This document shows, in pieces, positions 1-11,124 of a DNA stretch of 64,000 bases. The stretch is from Apricaphanius iberus (taxonomy: Eukaryota; Chordata; Actinopteri; Cyprinodontiformes; Aphaniidae): the NCBI GenBank assembly GCA_028564705.1, contig JAPXFQ010000911.1:248001-312000 (forward strand). The letters are read 5' to 3'. The position numbers and the translations under genes are program-made. The notes under the pieces were generated by a model. It was given only the letters and a program-made list of their open reading frames with translations. It searched no databases and had not been told where the DNA came from. Each line of letters opens with the position of its first letter. Positions within the stretch are counted from its first letter, which is position 1.

Positions 1-269
1 GGGAAATGATCAATTAAGAGTGATTAATTAATTGATAATTGTTATGATGTGTCTGGTTATTTTAGGAATATTTACTAATAATTGTAAATTAGTAGTTAAT
101 TATTCTTTAAATCATTTAATCGGGGCACCATTCTAGCCTCTGGGCTAGAAACAAAATATTATATATAATCAAAAGGGATTATCAACAAGTAATCTCATTT
201 ATATTGATCATTATTAGTGATTACACCAGAAAGATCATATCTGAAGGAAATTAATTCTTTGCCATAATT

Positions 270-292
270 CACACACACACACACACACACAC
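270..292. repeat. (CA)n microsatellite
   Basis: About 11 CA units. The second copy of the surrounding repeat has a shorter run at the matching place (about 18877-18886), so the run has changed length since the copies separated. Confidence 0.95.
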
Positions 293-517
293 TGAGAATA
301 AAAGAAACCAGAGATTTGATTCAATTTAACATTTTTTTCAAAAAAACACAACTAAAAATAAAAACACTACGACTACCGGAACCTGACCAATATGGCGACC
401 AGCAATGACATCACTTAGGCACATCACGAGGCGCCTCCTACTGACGTAATACGCAGCCCCTCGTGTGCATGCGTGGAGGCGGTGTTCGACGTGAACGCGC
501 AGCTCGTTCCAAAGAAC

Positions 518-546
<29 letters not shown>
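518..546. repeat. G29 homopolymer
   Basis: An uninterrupted run of 29 G. The matching part of copy 2 (around 19140-19180) has no such run. Its length in the assembly is uncertain because such runs are error-prone to sequence. Confidence 0.95.
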
Positions 547-549
<3 letters not shown>

Positions 550-754
550 TGACCTATTGTTTAATTGAGCAAGAGGCCGGTGGTTCCTTTCTAACAAAGA
601 GACCTCGTGGCTCTTATCAGTGAGTTAGCTTTTGCTAATAAAGACTCTGGTTGGGAAATATGGAGGCAAAGGGATTAAAATGTCCTTTGCGTGCTGCGCG
701 TTCCTGACAGGCACTCCGCGGGTGCTGACTCAAATGCCTATGACACCAACACTT

Positions 755-2642
755 CCCACTGAGCAAATTTAGTGATTCAAACCGAAATTAGACCGTCTAT
801 AATCGGTCTAAATTTTAGCCCGAAACTAAAGGACACAATTTAATACATTTATTATAAAATATTAAATAAAAAAATAACTGAAAGTTGTGTAAATGACGGC
901 CAAGTACAGGATTAAAATGGTTTTAACAGTCATCGATCAATGCACAATGTAGATTATATTTAGACGTCTAAATTTATACGTCGTATCAACGACTCTCTTT
1001 AGACCAAATTTAGATTATTTACTTAAATACATTAAAGAATGCACAGTGACAATAAAAAAAAACTAAGTTGCACAGCTGATGTCCAAATATTGGATTTGAA
1101 TCATTTGAATTGTCATTGATCAATATAGAGTAACGTTTATATTTAGCCTTGATTTATATGTTTATTCAACGTCTACATTAAAACCTGGTTTAGACCAGAC
1201 GTATAAGTTATTTTAGTGGTAACCCCCATCCCTTACCACTAGGAGGCAGCAACACACTTAAAGTTCCGCTCGGTCTAATCGTCTTTATGGTGAAATGGAT
1301 ATCGGAGTCAATTTATTTTACTCATTGGGACCACTATGTGTTAGAAAACGTTGTTTCTTCAAATATGAAGGGTCGCATATAGGTGAGTGCTCAAAGGAAA
1401 GTTACTGAAATGTTGTTTTGTCCTACAATGTTTGTTATCCGTTTGCAGCATGGCTAGCAGGCTAGCTGAAGCTTACCTGCTAGCTTGCTATTAAGTAGCC
1501 ATTAAACCGAATGGTCCTTTGAAACCATGTACTTTGTCTTAATGGATAATATCGCTGTGATCTCTGTGACACTTAAAATATTTATTCATTTATTCTATTG
1601 CTGTGTTTGCAGAATCTGTTCAGAAAACTTTAAAAGAGGCTACGGAGTAAATTATCAGCTCAGCAATGGCTGCACATCTCAAACAGGCTCCAGCTCGAAG
1701 TGTTGGAGGGGGCTATAAGAGGCCGAGGACACCTTTGGTGTATTTTATGTATTTACATTTTGGTTTAGGTTGATGAATTTTCTCAGATTTTTTGTATATA
1801 AAAAAAAAATGTTTTGTCCTCATTTTTGTTTTGTAAATGTTTTGCATACAAATACCTACATTTTTATTTTAGTAATTTTGAACATTAGACTACTTATTTG
1901 TCACCACACTCTTTGTTTAAATATAATAAGCAAAATAAAATATTTTGATATTATATATTTGAATTTGTGCTTTTGTTTTATGGCAATGTATGTTTACAAA
2001 TGTGTTGAAATTAACATGTAGCCTGTATTGCAAATCCATATGTTTGTGATGGTTGGATGTTTGAAAAATGTTTTGATTTACATTACAGTAGGCTAGTTTG
2101 GTCAATGTTAAGCTTAAGAGATGTATTTATATCCAGTGGTAAAATAAGTATAGTGTTACTGAAACAGTTTTAAAACATTGTTATTTTAAAAAATAATTTT
2201 AGGGAAACTGATTTAACATTCAATTTCACAACTTTCATTTAATTTTAATAGGTTTGTTTTGATGAATTTAATAGATTGTAAAAGCTGGATTTTATTAGAA
2301 TATCATTAGGTTATAATACATTTAATAGACGTCTATACGACGTCTAAATGACGTCTATATTATCTGATGGTTTATAAATTTGGTATAAAAATAAACGTCT
2401 GTTAAACGTATAACTTTAGACGTCTAGAAATAGATGTTCATTAACGGTAATATAAACGTCTTGCATTAGACGTGGCGTATAGAGGTAGTCGTCTTTTAGA
2501 CGTCTATTAGACGGCTAGTCTAAACCTAGACGGCTGAAAAACTTTCATTTTTAGACCAGTAGTAGACCGATTTTAGCCTAGAAGTCTACGGACCATATAG
2601 ACGTTCATTAGACGTCTTTTAGACCGAAAAATGCTCGGTGGG
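755..2642. mobile_element. 1.9 kb element with 11-bp inverted ends and ACGTCT arrays
   Basis: The left end CCCACTGAGCA is mirrored at the right end as TGCTCGGTGGG (10 of 11 match after reverse complement). It interrupts the dispersed repeat, as copy 2 runs on without it. Regions inside both ends are full of ACGTCTA/TAGACGT words, often as the palindrome TAGACGTCTA, mainly 960-1200 and 2330-2620. A terminal CACTG would fit the CACTA/EnSpm group, and subterminal repeats are a feature of that group, but I find no 3-bp target duplication, so the superfamily is left open. There is no transposase. A donor-like 'ggtgagt' (about 1381) and an acceptor-like 'tttgcag' (about 1442 and 1604) hint at a former exon structure. 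Confidence 0.65.
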
Positions 2643-2904
2643 TTACTATCAAACTAATGGAGAGGAACCAAAACTTCTACAGACTAACAATTCTGCTCAC
2701 TAATAAAAGACAAAACATACGGGAAACTTATAATCAACAAGTACAAAACTCACAAATTCACCCGTAAGTAGAAACACAGCACAGAGGAATCACAGAGCGC
2801 TCAAGGAAAGCAACTCACTTCAGATCAATAATCATGCATGCATACATTTATAAAGAAAACTTTCTAAACTCTCTCCACCCAGGTCACAGACAATAAAGAT
2901 AAAA

Positions 2905-2930
2905 ATAAATAATAATAATAATAATAATAA
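2905..2930. repeat. (TAA)n microsatellite
   Basis: A run of about 8 TAA units inside the second half of dispersed repeat copy 1. Confidence 0.9.
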
Positions 2931-3479
2931 AAAGGAACGCTATTACTTCTTTCGAAAGGAGAGGGAGCTCCCAGTTGTGGTAGAAAAACTTGGGAAAGCG
3001 AGATGTTCAGCTCGTCAGCTGTCCGGAGGAAAAACAAAAGGAGGGGAATTAAGCGGATCAAAAAGAGATAGTTCGGGCCAGCCAAACTATTGGGAAAACT
3101 TGGTTGCAGGGATGGAAGAAAAAAATCCAGAACATGTGTTGCGAAGGAAGATCTCTTCTCTCAGTTCCGTGGACAGAACTAAACCCCACTAAAGTGAGTT
3201 TTGAAGAGGAAGAACAATGGCTTTTTGCACTTTTATGCTGAGTGCGCCCCCCTTTCCCCTTATCTGTCTCCAATCAGGCTGTGGGCAGCAGCAGCAGTTT
3301 TGAGGGATTGCTATCCCAGCCAACTGGTGCAGCAAAATCATCCAGCGCTCACCAGATTTGAAACGGGAAAGGAGCGGATAGCTCTGCCATTGGTCAAAAT
3401 GGCGTGGCTGGGGGAGAAGGTGATCTTAACAAGCAGACTGTCTTAGTTCCAACATTCATGGGTCAGACCCAACACCACA

Positions 3480-5225
3480 TAGCAGATAAGAAACAGATAC
3501 ACAAGGTCGAGGATGGGGTGTGTGTGTCTTGTTTCCTTATTGAAGAGTCAAAAAACAGGTAATAGACAAAACCACACCTCAACATTTAAGCACATATTCA
3601 GACATTGACAATGATAACAGCGAGACACTCAAGTTAATATATATACATAAACCTTGAGTTTGAAGAGGATTTTTCATTTACATGAACAAGCTAGGATCTG
3701 TGATTCAAACCAGCCTAGTCCTGTTCCGTTTTTTAAATGCATCCCTGCTCCAAAACATCTGATTCAAATGATTGAAATATATTTTCAGAAAAGTTTGGCA
3801 AAGGCCTGGTGAAGACCCCATTCATTTGATTCAGACTTGCAATTCTCCATGGATGTTGGGTCTTTGTGTGAGAAACTAGTCAAGACAACTCACTGACTCA
3901 TAAGGAGAATATGCAAACTCCCCATATAAAGTTGCAAACAGCTCAGATTCAAAGGAACAACAATTTTCTTCTGTGACTCAGCAGTGAATGTTACCCACTG
4001 TGACACCTTCAGAAACCTCTATGTGTTTAAATTCCCACTGATCAACTATGAGCACCACAGCAGAGCGACTGCCCAGGCACAACTGATGTAACAAGGACTG
4101 GCTGTGGATTTGCTTTTGTCATAATCAAACAGCAAAATTAGCGAACAGAATGGAGAAAATACAAAATCAAGCTTTATTATGAGCTTTATTTATGAGGTTA
4201 AACAGTAAACATATGCCAGTGCTCTGAATCCTTCCCCCAGGGAAAATCAAGCAGCTTGTTGCCAACAGTTTCACACCAGGAAGTCAATCCTGAGAGCTGT
4301 AATCTAAATTGTTGACTATTTGCGTAGTTTGGAGAATTATCCCAGCTGGCATCAGTGCAGTATTATTTCTGCATAGAAACCTCTAGATATTATCCCTCTC
4401 TGATCAATACCTACTGTGCATTCAATCACGAGCTTGCATCCATTCCACTCAGGGTACAAAGCAATTACGAAAGACTGCAAGTGATTTGAAACAGGGAATA
4501 GCTGTAGTGGCGGCTGCTTCAAGCAGACTCACTTTTAAACTCAAATTAATGGACCCTTGGCTCGATAGAAATTATATTTCGTAGTATATTTTCATAACAA
4601 CCTCCCATGAGCTGAATCCAAAGACATCTTATTTGGCAAACATCTCCTGGCTGCCTGCAGCCATCGGTGACAGGAGAGAAGATACAAAGGAGGGAAAGAA
4701 CAGAATTAGCAATCACTGCAATCCTGAGTGAAAAGACGGGTTGGAATTAGTTCAGCGTAAAAACAAAGGAGGATTGTTGTTTTTAGTGACAAAACCTTTA
4801 AAAGGTTGGATTAAAAATATCAAGGAAAGATAAAATATAAAAAATACAACTTTAACACACACATTCTGGCAGGTTTCCTTTCAATTTAAAAAGAAATTTG
4901 TAAACTTTGGCATCGGGAAGTTATATGAACATATGTTACATTTATTTATCCGGTTATTAAGAAACTAAATCAGAGAATGATCTGAATTCTCATTTATAAA
5001 GATTGTACATGTACAAAACTGTATGAAAAAAAAAAACATAGAAAAATACTGGGGTCTTCAGAGACACATCTCAAAAGTTGTATTTGTTGGGATAAAAATC
5101 TAGACACTGGCTAAGTTTTGATTTTTGTTTTGTTATTGGAAGTGGGGGGCGGGGGGGCAAGTGGTTGACGTCTTTCATTTCTTAGGGCTGGTTTATTTAA
5201 CAGTTATTCAATTCATCCATCCATC
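3480..5225. other. Unassigned non-coding DNA
   Basis: No open frame of note on either strand and no element ends that I recognise. Base composition is moderately AT-rich. A short CATC run at 5215-5226 next to the L2 start resembles the reversed tail of a Rex3 or SINE copy, which may have been the landing site of L2 copy A. Confidence 0.5.
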
Positions 5226-5488
5226 TTCCAGTGGAGACTGCGTTGGTAAGACGTATCGCGTCATTCCGTTTGTTGACTTACTCGGTTGTAGCTAGTCGGG
5301 GTTTCTCTCTCTCTTGAATTAATCTAATTTTCTCTGTCCAGAAGTTTTTCTGAGTTGCTTTAACACACAAAAACATTAAAACATTTATTTTCTGTTGGTG
5401 TTCTTTATGTTCTGGGACTCCTTAAGCGTTACACTGGTTTTCTAGGCTCGGTAAGGTACCGCTAGCTTAGCTTACCTTCACGGCTAGC

Positions 5489-6388
5489 ATGGCTTCGGCA
5501 GCTTTGTCTCCTGTTCCTCCGTCTCTCTCTGAACCTCCTACTCTCTTCTGCTCTCTCTGTCAGATGTTTAGTTACTCCTCCGCCTCATTTAGTGAAGTTG
5601 GTAGGTGTAATAAGTGCAACATTTTTGTAGCCTTGGAGGCGAAGGTTTCTGAGCTAGAGGCCCGGCTCCACACTGTAGAACAGCCAGGCCCAGCAGTAGC
5701 TAGCGCGTAGTCAATTAGGACAGGACCCCTTAGCCGTCCTCCAACAGCTCCCGTGCAGCCGGGATCTGAGGGGAGCTGGGTGACGGTTCGTAGGAAGCCT
5801 AGCGCCAGACCCCAGCCCGCGGCCAACCTCCAGCCCCTTTCTCTGAACAATAGGTTCGCCCCGCTCAGCGACGCACCCGCCGAGCAGGAGAGGCCGATTT
5901 TTGTAATTGGCAGCTCCATAGTTAGGAACGTGGCTCCAGAGACACGAAAGACCACCGTCAAATGCCTTCCAGGGGCCAGAGCTGCGGACATTAGGTCCCA
6001 TCTGAAGCTTTTGACCAAGGAAAAACGGCGGTACAGCAGGATCGTTATCCATGCTGGTGGCAATGACACCCGGCGACGGCAATCGGAGGTCACCAAAATT
6101 AGCGTAGCTTCGGTGTGTAGGGCTGCCAAAAAGATGTCTGACACTGTAATTTTTTCTGGTCCCCTGCCTGATCGTACTAGCGATGACATGTACAGCCGTG
6201 TGCTGTCGTTTCACCTTTGGTTGTCAAGGTGGTGTCCAGAAAACGATGTGGGCTACATTGATAACTGGGGGGCCTTCTGGGGAAAACCTGAACTGTTACG
6301 TAGAGACGACATCCATACCACCGCGGACGGAGCTACGCTTCATTCCAGGAACATTGATAGGGTTATCTCTAGTTCCCCAAATCCGTGA
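5489..6388 (+). pseudogene. L2 ORF1: zinc-finger, coiled coil and SGNH esterase, one internal stop
   Basis: The frame runs 299 codons from ATG 5489 to 6388 with one in-frame TAG at 5708-5710 (codon 74); the bases between 5711 and 5752 contain no other stop. The N-terminus has two CxxC pairs (CSLC and CNKC, residues about 12-50) followed by a short heptad-like stretch (LEAKVSELEARLHTVE), suggesting a small zinc-binding module and coiled coil. The second part is an SGNH/GDSL-like esterase: a serine in IGSSIVRN, the GGND block in HAGGNDT, and an Asp-x-x-His in [10 protein letters not shown], so the catalytic residues are all present. In this LINE group ORF1 is thought to bind RNA and the esterase may act on lipids; that role is family knowledge, not visible here. 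The TAG most likely inactivates this copy. Confidence 0.85.
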
Positions 6389-6429
6389 CAGCCCAGAGTC
6401 CAGCTCAGGGATCAGGGACGACCACCCAA

Positions 6430-9303
6430 AATACCCTATAGAGACAGTTTCCCGTCCACTGCCCAAAACTAAAGAATTAAAAGTTAATGCTACTAGAGCA
6501 AAGTATAAAAATCTCATAAAGATAATTACAACTCCGACTGAACAGAAAAATAAATCAATTAAATGTGGTTTACTAAACACAAGATCTCTCCCCTCAAAAA
6601 CACTCTCAGTTGATGACTTAATTTGTGAAAATAATATTGATTTGTTTTGTCTTGCAGACATGGTTGCAGGAAGAGGACCATGTCACAATAAATGAGTCAA
6701 CTCTCCCTAGCTACTTAAACTTTAGTGTCCCTCGAAGTACTGGTCGAGGAGGTGGTGTAGCCACCATCTTTCATTCAGATTTACTAATTAATCTCCAAAA
6801 AAATTATAATTACAGTTCCTTTGAGCATTTAATCTTTAGCCTTCCTCATACACATAACAAAGCAGTAAAGCCACTTTTATTTGTGGTCTTATATCGTCCA
6901 CCAGGCCCTTATTCTCAATTTTTAGATCAGATAGCAGATTTTCTATCTGACTTAGTTTTAAACACTGATAAAGTCATTATAGTCGGAGACTTCAATATTC
7001 ATGTTGATAATGAAAGTGATAGTCTAAATACAGCTTTTAACATTATCTTAGACTCAATAGGCTTTACTCAAAATGTGCAGGGACCAACCCATCGCGGTCA
7101 CCGCACCTTAGATCTTGTCCTGACTTATGGCATTGACTGTGAAGAAATAACAGTCTTTCCATATAACCCTATCCTGTCTGATCATTTCCTCATCACTTTT
7201 AAACTTACTCTAACAGAGTAACCCCTCACAACTTAATGTTCTAGTTCATAGCGTCAATTCCTCCCTGCGTCTGGCAATAGACAAAGTTGCCCCACTGAAA
7301 CAGAAGGTGGCCATCCTTAGAAGATTAGCTACCTGGTTTAATTCAGAGCTACATACCCTGAAGAAGAACGTTAGAAAACTAGAGAGAAAATGGCGCTCCA
7401 CGCATTTACAGGATTCCTATTTAGTGTGGAAAAATAGTGTATTGCTATATAAAAAGAGCCTTCGAACAGCTAGAACAGCATATTATTCATCTTTAATCGA
7501 GGAGAATAAAAATAATCCTAGGTTTCTTTTTATTACAGTTGCCAAACTCACACAGGATCATAGCTCTATCGAGGCAACCATTCCCCAAGCTCTTAGTAGT
7601 GATGACTTCATGCAATTCTTTATAAATAACATAGACTCTATAAAAAAATGATAATTGTGAACCTTCCCAATATGCTTGCTTCCTCCCTAGTTAATGAGGC
7701 AACATCAAAAATGGTTGAACCTAATATATGCTTAAACTGCTTTAATGCAGCCAAACCTTCTGATGTACTAAAATTATTAGCTTCATCTAAACCTTCAACT
7801 TGCGTTTTAGACCCAATCCCAACTAAACTCTTAAAATAAAATTTCCCTCTGATCGCTGCTCCAATTTTAGATATGATGAATCTATCCTTAGTCAATGGAT
7901 ATGTACCACAGGAGTTTAAGATAGCTGTAATTAAACCTCTACTTAAGAAACCATCTCTTGATCAAAAAGATTTAATTAACTATAGACCAATATCTAATCT
8001 TCCCTTCTTATATTAAATTCTAGAGAAAATAGTTGCACACCAGATATGTGAGCATTTAAACAATAATGAGCTGTTTGAGAAGTTTCAGTCAGGCTTTAGA
8101 GCTCATCGTAGCACTGAAACAGCTCTGGTGAAGGTTACTAATGATATTCTCATAGCTTCAGACAATGGACTTGTGACCATTCTGGTCCTGTTAGATCTCA
8201 GTGCTGCCTTTGACATTGTTGATCACAATATTCTCATTGAAAGGCTTCAAAGTGTCGGTATAATAGAAACAGCACTAGGTTGGTTTAAATCTTATTTGTC
8301 TAACATATTTCAGTTTGTTCAGGTAAATGATAAATCTTCCTGAACCTCAATAGTTACTTGCGGAGTACCACAGGGTTCAGTGCTTGGGCCGATTCTTTTT
8401 ACTATATATATGCTTCCTATTGGTAAAATAATTAGGCACCATGGGATAAATTGCCATAGTTACGCAGATGATACAGAGCTTTATCTATCCATAAATCTTG
8501 ATGAATCCAATCAGTTAGGTAGACTACAGGCATGTCTGGAAGACATAAAAACTTAGATGACTCTAAACTTCTTGCTTCCGAATTCTGATAAAACAGAAGT
8601 TGTCGTCTTTGGACCAGAAGCTCTGAAAAAGAAAATACTTAGTCAACCCCTTCCCCTAGACGGCATTAAATTAGCCTCTAGTAATAAAGCAAAGAACCTC
8701 GGTGTTATTTTTGACCAAGATATGTAATTTAGATCTCACATTAAAGAAGTCTCTAGGATTTCCTTTTTTCACCTTAGGAATATTACAAAAATTAGAACCA
8801 TCCTGTCCAGGAATGATGGTGAAAAAGTAGTTCATGCCTTTATTACTTCAAGACTGGATTACTGTAACTCTTTATTATCAGGTAGTCCACAGAAAACAAT
8901 TAAAAGTCTTCAGTTAGTCCAAAATGCTGCTGCTAGGATTCTGATGAATATTAAAAGAAGAGATCACATTTCCCCTGTTTTAGCTTCTCTTCACTGGCTC
9001 CCAGTAAAATCTAGAATAGAATTCAAGATCCTCCTTCTGACATATAAAGCTCTTAATAATCTAGCTCCATCATACATGAGAGACCTGATTGTTCCATATG
9101 TTCCTAACAGGGCCCTTTGCTCTCAGACTGCAGGTTTACTGGTAGTTCCTAGGATTTCTAAAAGTAGAATGGGTGGCAAAACTTTCAGCTATCAGGCTCC
9201 CCTCCTATGGAACAGGCTCCCAGGGTTGGTTCGTGGAGCAGACAATTTGTATATCTTTAAAACTAGGCTTAAAACTTTCCTCTTTGACAAAGCTTACAGT
9301 TAG
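6430..9303 (+). pseudogene. L2 ORF2 (endonuclease and reverse transcriptase), decayed
   Basis: The frame begins overlapping the end of ORF1. Endonuclease motifs can be followed: LLNTRSL, then a 2-base loss near 6657 (copy C reads 'gcagagacatgg', here 'gcagacatgg'), then VGDFNIHVDN and SDHFLITF. After 7220 a block present in copy B is missing. RT landmarks are in 8128-8343 (LDLSAAFDIVDH) and near 8361 ([13 protein letters not shown]) and 8459 (SYADDTEL), but stops at about 7839, 8014, 8341, 8555 and 8725 break the frame. The C-terminal 119 codons (8944-9303) are open and end at TAG 9301. Compared with copy B this is a clearly older or faster-decayed copy. Confidence 0.85.
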
Positions 9304-9563
9304 AGATATGTTAATAGGCAGTTAGAGACAGGTTCATACCTGTCAACTGATACGGTTTGCCCGTATTTAATGCGTTTTTTGCTATCTTTTAAATGGATAC
9401 GGCGTACTACAACATATAATACGGGAAAACAGCCAGACCGAAACGGGGTATTTTTGCCGAATTAAGCTCCATCACGCATGCGTCGCTTTATAACTTCCGC
9501 TTCCTTCTTGATTGCAACACAACACGAGGAAATCGATATCATTTAAACACGAAACTCTCACCA

Positions 9564-10004
9564 GTGAAGATGTCTGAACCCTTGAAAAAGAAGTGGAAAG
9601 TTAAGTCAACTGGAAAGCATCAGAAAGTGTGGGAACATCTGCAAGGAGAGTATAGTGGATGGATAAAATCTTCGTCCAAAGGCCCGGAATATTCGTTTTG
9701 TGTACCGTGTAGGAAAGACGTGAAAGTTGCTGCCAGTGGTTTTTATGACTTGAAAAGCCATTTCAAAACATCGTCACACGTGGATAGTGTCGCAAGAAGT
9801 AAGACATACGTTCCTTTGAGTCAACAGTTTGCCAGTGCGAACCCTGCATCGTCACAAAGCAACAAGGTGCTCAAAGCAGAAATCCTCATGTGCCAGTTTT
9901 TTGCCGAGCACAACATTCCACTCGCCGCTGCAGATACATTCACCAAGTTGGTACCAGAAATGTTCATCGATTCACAAGTTGCAAAGGTATGTAAGACAGA
10001 TTAA
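9564..10004 (+). pseudogene. hAT transposase N-terminal part with BED-type zinc finger
   Basis: A 146-codon frame. Residues about 48-78 read FCVPCRKDVKV...HFKTSSH: a C-x2-C pair followed by an H-x4/5-H pair as in BED/TTF-type DNA-binding fingers at the start of hAT transposases. At 9981-9992 the sequence 'gcaaaggtatgt' is a good splice donor, and 'atgttgcagg' at 10251-10260 is an acceptor, but joining them does not give the frame of the C-terminal piece, so the intron idea fails unless a frameshift has occurred. The catalytic core (DDE and helical insert) is missing. A truncated DNA-binding protein could in principle still be made. Confidence 0.7.
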
Positions 10005-10260
10005 AATTTTCTTTGTCACTCAAGCAATTAATCTTTTTGGAAATAATGCAAACAATGTAGATCGAGATGATTTATATTAAAGACTGTAATCTTCAATGCA
10101 AACTGATAATATCATCAACAGATTATGATTCAAAGTGTGTTTGATGAAAAATATTCAGAGATGATTACATGCGTTGAAGTTTTTAATGCTATGAAATTAT
10201 ACTCTGAACATCGATTCTTCAAACATCCACATGTAACGAATATAATCTCTATGTTGCAGG

Positions 10261-10602
10261 ATGCCACCATTCACCACAGAGGGACCAATGCATCCAGAAA
10301 CATTTTGGTCTAAGATTTTTGAGTTGAGAACAGCATTTGGTGGGCCAAGGTTCCCAGCAATGAAGAGCGTTTTCTTGGCCTTGCTATGCCTTCCTCACAG
10401 CAACGCAGACAGTGAAAGAGTATTCAGCCATGTCAGGAAACTCAATACAGAGTATAGGAAATCGATGGGGGTGGACACTCTGACAGCTTTACTACAAGTA
10501 AAACTGAATACTGACAGTAAATCGTATCAGCTAAAACCAACAAGTGAGATGTTGCAATCAGCAAAGGCCGCAACTTCCAAGTACAACAACAATCACAAAT
10601 GA
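10261..10602 (+). pseudogene. hAT transposase C-terminal dimerisation domain fragment
   Basis: 113 codons. The stretch FPAMKSVFLALLCLPHSNAD followed by SERVFSHVRKL matches the C-terminal hAT dimerisation domain, where 'A/NADSERxFS' is the hallmark. The start ATG is simply the first in the frame; the segment is what remains after an internal deletion of the element. Frame differs from the N-terminal piece. The last residues are lysine and asparagine rich, and the stop lies about 220 bp before the right inverted end. Confidence 0.75.
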
Positions 10603-10854
10603 TGTCATTTAGGCTTTTAAGGGCATTGTGTGATATGTGAACACATCATTATATGGTAGTGATGTATTGAATAAAGAATTGAATAATGCAAATTGATGGT
10701 GCAGTTTTCCATGTTGTTCTTTGGTAAACACGGCATTTACGGCGCGAATACAGTTTTTGGTCATTGAGTAAGGGAAATTTAAATTGTTAGTAAGGGCAGT
10801 CATGGTTGATGGTTGACAGGTATGCAGGTTAGACAGGTAGCTAGGAAGAGATAG

Positions 10855-11124
10855 GTTAATGTTAGTAGCCAGGTATAGTGTCAAAAGCTAGGAAGGGATA
10901 TGAAGAGGTAGAGTAGCTAGGTAAAGATAGATTTATGTAAGCCAAGTAGAGAGTGTTAGTAGCTAGGTCTCCTAGTAGCTAGGAGACAGGTTAATGTTAG
11001 TAGTCAGGTAGAGTGTCAAAAGCTAGGAAGAGATAGGAAGAGGTAGAGTAGCTAGGTAGATATAGGTTAATGTAAGCCAGGTAGAGAGTGTTAGTAACTA
11101 GGTCTCCTAGTAGCTAGGAGACAG
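10855..11124 (+). repeat. 135-bp tandem duplication in L2 3' UTR
   Basis: Two units of 135 bp (10855-10989 and 10990-11124), each starting 'gttaatgttagtag' and ending in the 'tagctaggagacag' block; a third partial start follows at 11125. L2 copies B, C and the orphan fragment at 32718 carry only one unit. Each unit contains a 19-nt hairpin (10968-10986 and 11103-11121). Confidence 0.85.

Larger units (their letters stand above)
170..3465. repeat. Dispersed repeat, copy 1 (split), class unknown
   Basis: The stretch from about 170 to 750 and from about 2643 to 3465 aligns by eye with 18770-20170, including the CA-repeat block, a 'gatggcgaccagc' block, the 'aacaaagagacctc' block and an 'agctccaccca'-like block. 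The two parts of this copy are separated by another element (755-2642). On the minus strand it reads like promoter and leader sequence (a 'cataaaag' box near 3230), so a solo LTR or LTR fragment is one possibility, but I see no clear TG...CA ends, target duplication or gag/pol. The small open frames at 2864-3273 are not recognisable proteins. Confidence 0.6.
9335..10824 (+). mobile_element. hAT transposon, internally deleted, inside L2 copy A 3' UTR
   Basis: Perfect 13-bp inverted ends: CATACCTGTCAAC at 9335-9347 and its reverse complement at 10812-10824. CAGGTT is repeated on both sides (9329-9334 and 10825-10830); an uninterrupted version of the target is seen in the L2 fragment at about 32730-32765, which confirms the insertion. 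hAT elements make 8-bp duplications, so either two flanking bases have mutated or the true ends lie one base inward. At 1490 bp it is much shorter than autonomous hAT elements (usually above 2.5 kb), and it codes only for the two ends of a transposase. Confidence 0.85.

Noticed and set aside
757..2640. Firm assignment to CACTA/EnSpm
   Set aside because: CACTG start and subterminal arrays fit, but the required 3-bp target duplication is not visible.
5572..6214. Two minus-strand frames of 205 and 167 codons
   Set aside because: They are shadows of the L2 ORF1 coding frame; the plus-strand reading has clear esterase motifs.
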